From Alligator mississippiensis (Eukaryota; Chordata; Crocodylia; Alligatoridae): DNA of 64,000 nt. Both the position numbers and the translations under genes were made by a program. The DNA lies in assembly GCF_030867095.1 (NCBI RefSeq), contig NC_081824.1, forward strand, positions 123,822,162 through 123,886,161, written 5' to 3'. This document shows positions 15,401-24,400 of the stretch, piece after piece. The notes under the pieces are model-generated. The model ran no database searches and was not told the origin of the DNA. It saw only the letters and a program-made list of their open reading frames with translations. Positions within the stretch are counted from its first letter, which is position 1. Each line of letters starts with the position of its first letter.

Positions 15401-18400
15401 TCCTGCCATGTACATGTCACGGTGTGCAGTTGTGAGGACTGGGGATCAGATCCCATTGTGCCATTTAATGAACGTCTGCCAGTGCCTACGCGTAATGCTT
15501 TCCACTAGAAACTGAACAATTTCTCGTAAGATTTCTTCATATTCTGCATTCTGTTTCACTAGCCTTACCAGACTCCCGGTGTGGAGGTGTCATTTTGAGC
15601 CCTCCATGGTTTAGTTCCATAAATGGCTTCTCCATTGACCTTCAGCCAGGCACCCATCTGCCTCAGACGTTCTTCGAATATTGCAACAATGCAACCATCA
15701 TGAGTTGGCCCAATATTCATCAGGAGATTTCCTCCACATGATACTGTTTCTACAAGTTGCTGAAACATTTCAGAAAAATCAGAGTGTAAGATTATGGCCA
15801 ATGCTAGCATGCCTATTTTTCAGGGGTTCTCACTGAATGTAGCTTCAGAGATATGGTACTTGGTAACACTGCTGCATGCCAGAACTTTACTGGCTGTTCC
15901 AGCAGTTTATATAGAATTTAAGCTTCTAACAGGAACATTACATTTTTAGCCCTTATGGCTCAAAAACTCACCCCAGCCATGATCTTTGCATACTGACAGA
16001 TGTCTGTGTCTGCATTGTTTTGGGCTGTTTGCATTATGAGGTATTCCTCATTTGATTCTGAAGCCCAGAGGCAAAAGTGTCAACATTCACTATTTCAGTG
16101 TCAGTCATTGTAAACATTCAGCTACTCTAAAGTGGTGGGCACAGCTGCGGATTGTAACACAAACTTGTATACAATCAACCACCCACTCCCCACCATCTGA
16201 CTTCAGGGAGCAGGTAACTGTCATGCTCAAGAACTATTTCTGTTCTAAAATATAGCAAAGCATTTGGCTTCTTCAGCTACATAAAGTTTTCGTTTCTTTT
16301 CAAAATTGTATTGTATTTGACCAACAGCTTAAGGGAAGCTGCAGCACCTAAAGCACAAGGAAAAAGCTAATAGGCAAAGACTCTTTTTTTGAGGTGGAAC
16401 CTCATATCAGTTTCAAGGGATCCCACTGAAGTCAATGGGGCTCCATGCAGGAGCACAGCAGTCTACCAGCAAGGAGGCCAGTCTGGGATTGTAATCCTGC
16501 CTAGTCTTACTGTTAAGATCACAACTGGCTGCAAGACAAATGTCCATGAGCAAACACAAACATTTACAACATTTAAAAAAGGTGGGACATCAATAAGGGC
16601 ATTTGAAGTATGACACTCCCCCTTTCCTTCCCTCACTGTCTCATTCATTCAAACATTTCACACACCTGGGGCTATGTAACTGGGAACTTATTCCTACAGT
16701 AGTCAAATTTTCCTAAAATATATTAAACCCTTTTAAATCTCTCTTATATCAGGCACCTCTGAACACCTGGAGCCTATACCCCATGAAGTGATTCCCTGGT
16801 GTAAGCATTAAGATCTTAATAACTTCAGCAGAGTCAAATGTTATTCCACCCCTTAGATGCCTACGTACAGTCCTACTTCACCCTGCTGGGGAGGAGGTAA
16901 AGGAAGAATAGAAAAGCACCCACCCACCATCATTTTTGCATCATTGTTTTGTTCAGGGACTTAAGAAAGACTAATTCTTTCATTTCAAATCATATATGAA
17001 ACATTAAACATACAAACTTTGCAATGTCAACAAACTAAACAACCTTTAAAATTGAAGACTTATATTTCAGATAAAAAACTAAGCTGTTATATTGTAAAGG
17101 TAGGAAAGATAACTTTGGGTTAAATGTATGCATTAGATTCTGTGTATGCATCTGTGTGTGCAGAAATATCGTTGCAAGTGTTATTAAAAGTAATCTCAGC
17201 AAATTTTTTAAGAGATAAGTTATCAGTTCAACTGAAAAGCTTTTATCTCCAGACATACAAGCTTCCTGAACACCTCTGAACCCTGGGGGGCAATTAACGT
17301 GAGCGCAGAAAAAGAAGTATGTCTGGGGTCTGATAAGTATCAGTAATCTGTTTTCAGAACTGTCCATTGTCAAATTTACAACTGGCACTGGTGTTAGCGC
17401 CAAAGGGCAATATTGAGCTGTACTGCTAACTCACCTCTCAGAGAGGGTACACAAGTTCCCCTATAGGGACTGATATCTGGGACAGTGGTAAAATAAGATT
17501 GCTATGTCTACCAACCATAGTACATTCACGTGTCATTCCTCATCTTCTAGTGTTTATAAAATAGAAACACTTACTTTAATGAAACATACACAGTGGTTTA
17601 AATATATTCTTATGAAAACAGATGTCTATATTCTTATGAAAACAGATACCTAAACCAAACAACCCCCGTGGCTTGGAGGCCTGATCCTTACCTGCCTTTT
17701 CAGCTGGAGGGGAAGGGGACAGACAGGCGAGCTACCAGCAGGCCAAGTGGTCCCTGAGCTGTGTGGGGACTCTCCAAGCGGCACCCACCAGCTGGCACCC
17801 AGCTCGGGCAGTCCAGGGGGGCGCAGCAGCTGTGGAGGGAAGCACTGGCCCCCACAGAGGGAAGCACTATGCCCCGGCACAGTGCTGGCAGGCAGGCTCC
17901 AGGGAGTGGGCAGGGGGAAGAGATCAGGCTCACTACCTTTATTTTTTTAATTTCAGTGGAACCTGCCTGCACAGGATACTGTTGGGTCCCCACAGCCCCT
18001 GAGCTGTGCAGGTCCCACCAAGCCCTGAGCAAGTTAGGTTCCAGCACCCCGTGCACTGTTATACTTTGTTAGGTAGCAAACTAAAACACCTTGGAGGTGT
18101 TTTATCTTGCTACGTACCAAAGTCATTTAAAGCAGAATACGCCACCGAGCATGCAAACAGCAATGCCATTAAAGTGATGCAAAAGGGCATTTAAGCTGCT
18201 TTAAAGGCCAATTTTGTGGCATGTACAAAAGCCCAATAGTAGCAGATGGAATATTCTAGAACAGAGGCTCCCAAACTTTTACTTATTGCGTACCCCCCTT
18301 CCAGATCTACCAGCTTCCTGGGTTCCCCTACTAGCATGCATTTTATATTTTAGCCCCTTAAATGCCAATTATTATTATAATGAAAATTTAATCTGCCACT

Positions 18401-21400
18401 ACACAAATTCTCCCACATAACCCCCAAAGGTGTCTTGCATACCCACAGGGGTATGCATGCTACAGCTGGGAACCCCTGTTCTAGAAGATACAGAACAGGT
18501 GCAGAAACAAGGATATCTTTTTTGCACTTAAATACTGAAAATATTTAGTATGCAATTTACATAAAATACTCAGGACAACACGAAATAAAACATGTCATAC
18601 CTATTATAATCTCTATTACCTTACAAATTTACCTCCATGAGTAAAGAATATAGATAGAGCCTTAAGGATGGAAAGAGGAGGTAAAGCTTGCCTTTAGCAT
18701 TTATAAAAATAAAAAAGACAGAGGAATTTATGACCTGATTTTCATCCCTGTTACACATGTGTAAATGTAGAATAATTCAAAGTGATTCAACTGAGTTACA
18801 CTACTGTAAAACTAATGTAAGAAAGAGAAAAATCAAATCAAATGATATGCATGTTTAAAACAGAACCAGTACTGAACTGAATTTGATAACGCATTAAGAG
18901 AAAATGACCATAATGGCCGTGTCCACATGAGCATGGATATTTGATTCCCCGGAGCCAGGTAGTGGCAGCACACCATGCACCACCGCTACTTGTGTTCCCT
19001 GGGGAACACATGTGCCATGTTCACTTTGGCACATAGCAAGTTACCCTAGGTGGGGTAGGTGAGGCTGGGGCTAGCACTGGGCCGGCCTCAGCAGCAGGCT
19101 GGCCCCAGCAGCCTTACCTGGGGTCCTGAGGGCCTCCTGGGGCTGCAGCAGCAGCAATTCTGCCATACAGAGCCTAGCCAGCAGCCGCAGCACAGCTCCA
19201 GGTGGCCCAGCTCTGTTTTTGAGCCACGCACACTGCCCACACATGCGCTGCTCTGCATTTTTTTCCTCCCCTCACAGGTTTTTTTGAACCCAGGAGTAAC
19301 CCCCCCCCCAAAAAAAAAAACAAAAAAAAACCAGAAAAAAAACAAAGCATGAAGCAGCACACACACAGGCAGCGCTCCATTGCAGCCCAGAGAACATCTG
19401 AATGTGCAGTATGTGGTGCCACAGATATGTTTGTGGCACCACATACCACACAGCCATGTTCATCTGGATGCGGCCAATGAGGTTACACAGCAATTCAAGT
19501 TTTACCATGACACTGAACTAAAATAAATCAGAAATGAGGAGCAAATAGTGTGTACATCTCTTTGGCTTACTGTACCTTCACCAATTCTTCAATTGTTAAG
19601 TAATCACGTAGCTGCGCATTCCTCCTGTAACCCCATGACCACTTGTCTATGGTCATACAGTTCTCCCATTTGTGAGGCAGAAGGTGTCCTGGGTTGTAGC
19701 GGTCACTACAGGTGTAGTATCCACCATGCTTACAAATGCTGCCAGCTCCCCAGCGATCATTTGTTACCACTGTATCCCGAACTGGGCTGAAATTAGAGAA
19801 GTTCTGAATAAGCATTTACAATTTTTAATAAAAAATAAACCACTTCTTTAATCTTTTTCCCTCCAAAAACTCAGAGGTAGAACACTTCCTAAATTTCTTC
19901 AGTACATAATGGAAATGGGCAAGAGACCTGAACCAAGAGCAATCTTGATATCAGTGCTAAAGACCCAAACCTGCCCTTCATACCCAAGACAAGTTTCCTG
20001 TTGATGCTCATGGGAGATTTGCCTGAACATAGATTTTGTTTTATGTGCAGGGTCAGAGGCCCAATCTGTGAAGAGCAGTTCCTGACTATATTCCTAAAAC
20101 TTCCAACCACCCTCTTCACCAGTATTGTAGATTATTTTAATTTCCAGGACAATGGTTGAGAGAGAGAGCAAGCACGAGAGAGAATGACTATACCATCTTA
20201 ATGGAATAGCTTGTAAGCCTATACATTTTTTTATCGAAGGGTGGGGGATTGGGGGAGAAGGCGCATCATTTTCATAACTTTTCATCCAGGTCTAATAATT
20301 TGATTCCTACATGCTGGGAAATTAAGTGGAAGCCAGTAGAGTTATATTCTCATCAACTGAAATAATATATACTGAGAGAGAAAGAAGCTAAAGATTGGTC
20401 AGAGTCCCAATTGCAGGGGTTAAATATATGGTTAAAAAGGTGGTTCATTATATACCTGTCATTGTACAACCAGGCTAGGAAACCAGTGCTGTTCCAGTAA
20501 GTATCTGGTGCATTACCATCCCCATCTGACCAAAGGATCTCTGGTTGGTATTTATTAACAATCTCATAGAGCTCAGGCAATGACTTAGAAGTTGGAAATG
20601 TTCTCGTCTTGAACATATTGGAGGCATCATCCAGGAAAAGGGGATTGAACCATTCAAACAGAGAGTGATATAGCCCAAAGCGCAAGTCTGTCCTGTTTCT
20701 AATAGATGCTGCTAGCTCAGCCACGATGTCCCGTTTAGGTCCAACATCTACAGCATTCCAGTTCCAAGAATATTTGGATCCCCACAAAGTAAAACCTAAA
20801 CACAGAAAGCGAGAGATTAACAAGGAACAATTATAAAGTACTGCAAGCAGAACAGACCATAGTCAGTGTAGCTACCTTTGAATTTCAAAATGTTTTACAA
20901 ATATTAGCTAAGAAATCTTACACCTTTATGAATTAGGTAAATATTATTATCCCCAGTTTACTGAGGCAAAAAGGTTAAAGTTCACCCCCCAAAGCCAAAG
21001 AACCTGCATAACAGCTTGCTTCCACCTAAGTCAATGGGAGTTTTGACATAAACTTTCATAGGTCAGAATTTTGCCTGGTCAGAGCATGAATAGTGCTCAT
21101 GAGCCCTGTGCCTTTACTCCTAGAATAGTCTCTACATTGAGGCACAATAGCCCAGTGCTCTGTCATATCATTACAATATTTTCCTTCTACTTGGAACAGG
21201 CACAAACCTACCAAGTTGTTTAGAGTTCCAGTACTTGTTCATCTAACACCCTGTAAGTAATTTTACCCCCGTCTGTGAGAATGTTTGCCATGATGCTGTA
21301 AAACAATTAGGTTTGTGAAATGTTCAGATATCCTGAGATAAGAGGCCTTTGAACATAAAGATTTGTTCATGTTGGTGCAGCTGGTTGAATGGCAGACAAG

Positions 21401-24400
21401 TAGCACCTTAATACAATTCACCAAAAGGTCACAGTAAGAGGAAATATGGTCTTGTCATTTTCTGCAGAGTTCCTGCATGACCTTGGGCAACTCTTGTAAA
21501 TCTGTCTCAGTTCCCCAACTATAAAATAGCAAGAGTAATTCTGCTTTGTCTACTTTCTCCACTTAGATGGTAGACAGAGATTAAGATACTAACATTGATA
21601 GTTGTACACTTTTTAAAATTTGTAATCAACTCCCAACAACATACAGTAATGCATGTATTACAGGACACAGGCCACTGTCATCCCCCTGCTTTACCTATGG
21701 CAGGTTAGGGCTTTATCCCTTGTGGTTGTGTCAGGGTTGACTGTTTAGTTTTACTAATAGACTAGACAATGGATTTGCATAGGATGGTTTGGATAGGGAT
21801 GATCCTGCTTCTGGTGTGGGGTTGGCCTAGATGAACTCCAAGGGTCCCTTTCCAGCCCTACTTTTCTATAATTCTATACACAGATAAAAATGTACAGAGC
21901 TAATAAATCCTTTACACACAGTAATATTATCTATAAAACATCCCACAATTTACTCCTGTAGCCCAAACAAAAAAAATTATTGTGCCAAATGATACAAAAC
22001 TCAGAAAGAAATAGCTTGTGGAGCAGCTGTAGGAAGCTTTGTAGTACCCTCAGCTTCAGCCACTGCAACCATTCAGCTTCTTGTAGCACAAGGAAGAATG
22101 CGACAGCCAACTTCTCCTTTTATCCAGTCTCTGGCTGTTAAACAGACGTGCTTGTTCGCATTCTAATGGGAACACATTGGAGCAGACTCTAATTAATTGA
22201 GTCTCATTTGCATTCTAATTAAAATGCTCCAGCATTGCTTCACCCACTGCCATTTTGAAATGCAGGGGGGCTTAATACACCTGACAGTGATCTGTTTCAA
22301 TTAGAGCAGCTGTCCAGGAACTCCTCTAATTAAAATGGCACCTCCACTTCCGAGCACATGTATAGGCAGCCTCTATGACCATGCCTATTTATGTGAGATT
22401 TGGGCCTCCTGTGATCCTTGCCAGGAACATTTATCCAGCTAGATAGGAGAGTTCCCCAGTTTTCTGTTCAGCTCAAATAAATGAACTATTCACTGCAACT
22501 ATTACCAGGTCTTATATATGTATCCCATTTACCTTCATGATGTTTTGAAGTCAAGACAACGTATTTTGCACCGGAAGCTTCCAGAATATCTGCCCAGCGG
22601 TTGGAATCAAAGAACTCTGCTGTGAACAACGGGACAAAATCTTCATACCTGAACCCAGGAGGGTAATTATCCTCCATAAATTTTACATAGGACTTTCTCC
22701 TTTCTTTCTGCCAATACCACCTACAAAATACACAATAAAATCAGCCAACAATATTTTTCAGCACTAGAGAATTCAATAATCAAATTCTGTTTTAATATTC
22801 TAACCAGCAGTACCCATTGAGATAAAGCTGTGGTAGAAGGACACTGGAAATGAAATAAAACTCCTTCAGACTGTAACAGTTTTGCCAAGTAGAGCCACCC
22901 AGCTCTACTTTTCTCTTTATACAGATTTCCCAGTATTTCATTCTGAGCTGTGTTGATAGGACTGGGGAACATGCAGAGAATATTATATAGGACCCAAGTC
23001 CTGAAAACTCACTACTGATCATATAAAGGTGGTAGGAGGTATAAACCACACAGGCCACTCACTACCTGGAGTGCCAATGCTTTAGGACCATCCTTTTTCT
23101 GAGCCCACGTGGTTTAGTGCTCTTTTCCTGCACCACCTGTCCAAGAAGAGCTGAATGCCCAATATGCCTTTTTGCCCCCGCCTCTTTAAGAGCCCCCCAG
23201 TTTGTGGCAGCTGCTATGGATGATATCCATGTTACTGCACCACCTGCAACTCCACAGCACAACTGCTCCAACACCTATCCATTTTCCAGCCTGATTATAT
23301 CCCCAGCTCTACCAACTCCAAAAACAGATCTATTGCTTACCATCTCAGAAAAAATAGCAGGGATCTGTTCACAGAAGTAAATGCTACAGCTAACAGTAAG
23401 TACTTGAATGGTTAAGAATATGGAGTGGCTTAGGCTTCTGCAAATTGAGATTAAGCTGGTAGGCTTAGACTTGTGTGAATTCAAACACAAAATGAGGAAG
23501 AAAAGGATTTTTCAATTAAAAAAAAAAAAAAGTTTAAATTCCCAGGCCAGCTTCAGAATCTGGAGTGATACCAGTGAAGTCACCCCACAAAGATACAACT
23601 GAGAACAGAATTTGTGCTTATACATATGTAGAAATTTGACCCTGTGTGAGTAAAAGTCAATAAGAAAAGAACTGTTCCCCTCCCTACCCCCACACTCCCC
23701 AAAAATCATCTTCTGAAAAGGAAGTGGGGGAAATATTTGCAATCATGAAGTATTTCAAATTCAAAAGCAGACACCTTCCTCTTTCCTCTTCCCCTTTGTC
23801 ATGCACATTTCCAGAACAACATTAAAAGTGCTGAGTACCATGGAGAAAAGAAAGGTAGAGATGGATCTGAGGAAGTTAGAACTGATTCAGTCCAGAAACA
23901 AGAGCTGGTACGAGCAAACAGGTCAGGAACCGAGAGCCACACCAACATCTGTCACAAATGCTACCTGAAGTCAACATTTACACCTATATAAAAACCGGAC
24001 AGGCAACAGTTCAAATACAATATAAGGGGCAACGCCATATACTGTGTTAAAATGAGTTTATTTTAATCTTGTACTATTTTCTATGTCCATGCATGACAGA
24101 AACCAAGCCCTACACAAGAAAGTCTTTTATCAGGGGAGAGGTGTCTAATAAGACTACAATTAATAGGCTGTACTCTAACTTTATGCAACTGCAGTCCACT
24201 TAAAACCAATGGCTCATCCCTTCAGTGTCTTATGTTTGGGAACAGCTGGCACAAAATGCCTACAAACACTTTGGAAGTCTTTATTTCCCAATAGTGGAGT
24301 ACTTTTGTTGGTTGTTAAACATGCATGGTTAAGACACTTATGAAGGATTTTAGCAATGATGATTCTACCATAATGATGATTATATCATGTCTTTTGGAAG

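Larger units (their letters stand above)
15760..19575. other. FUCA2 intron 4
   Basis: A 3.8-kb intron. It contains a GC-rich transposon-like block at about 17640-18230, a hAT MITE at 18262-18478 and the second copy of the 0.5-kb DNA element at 18915-19475. The remainder, 15760-17640, is AT-rich with no feature I can support. Confidence 0.65.
20796..22532. other. FUCA2 intron 2
   Basis: A 1.7-kb intron with two MIR/L2-type relics (20877-20995, 21450-21545) and a CR1 tail (21765-21885). Bases 21900-22530 show an unclassified repeat-like segment with CATTCTAAT words and no gene. Confidence 0.65.
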
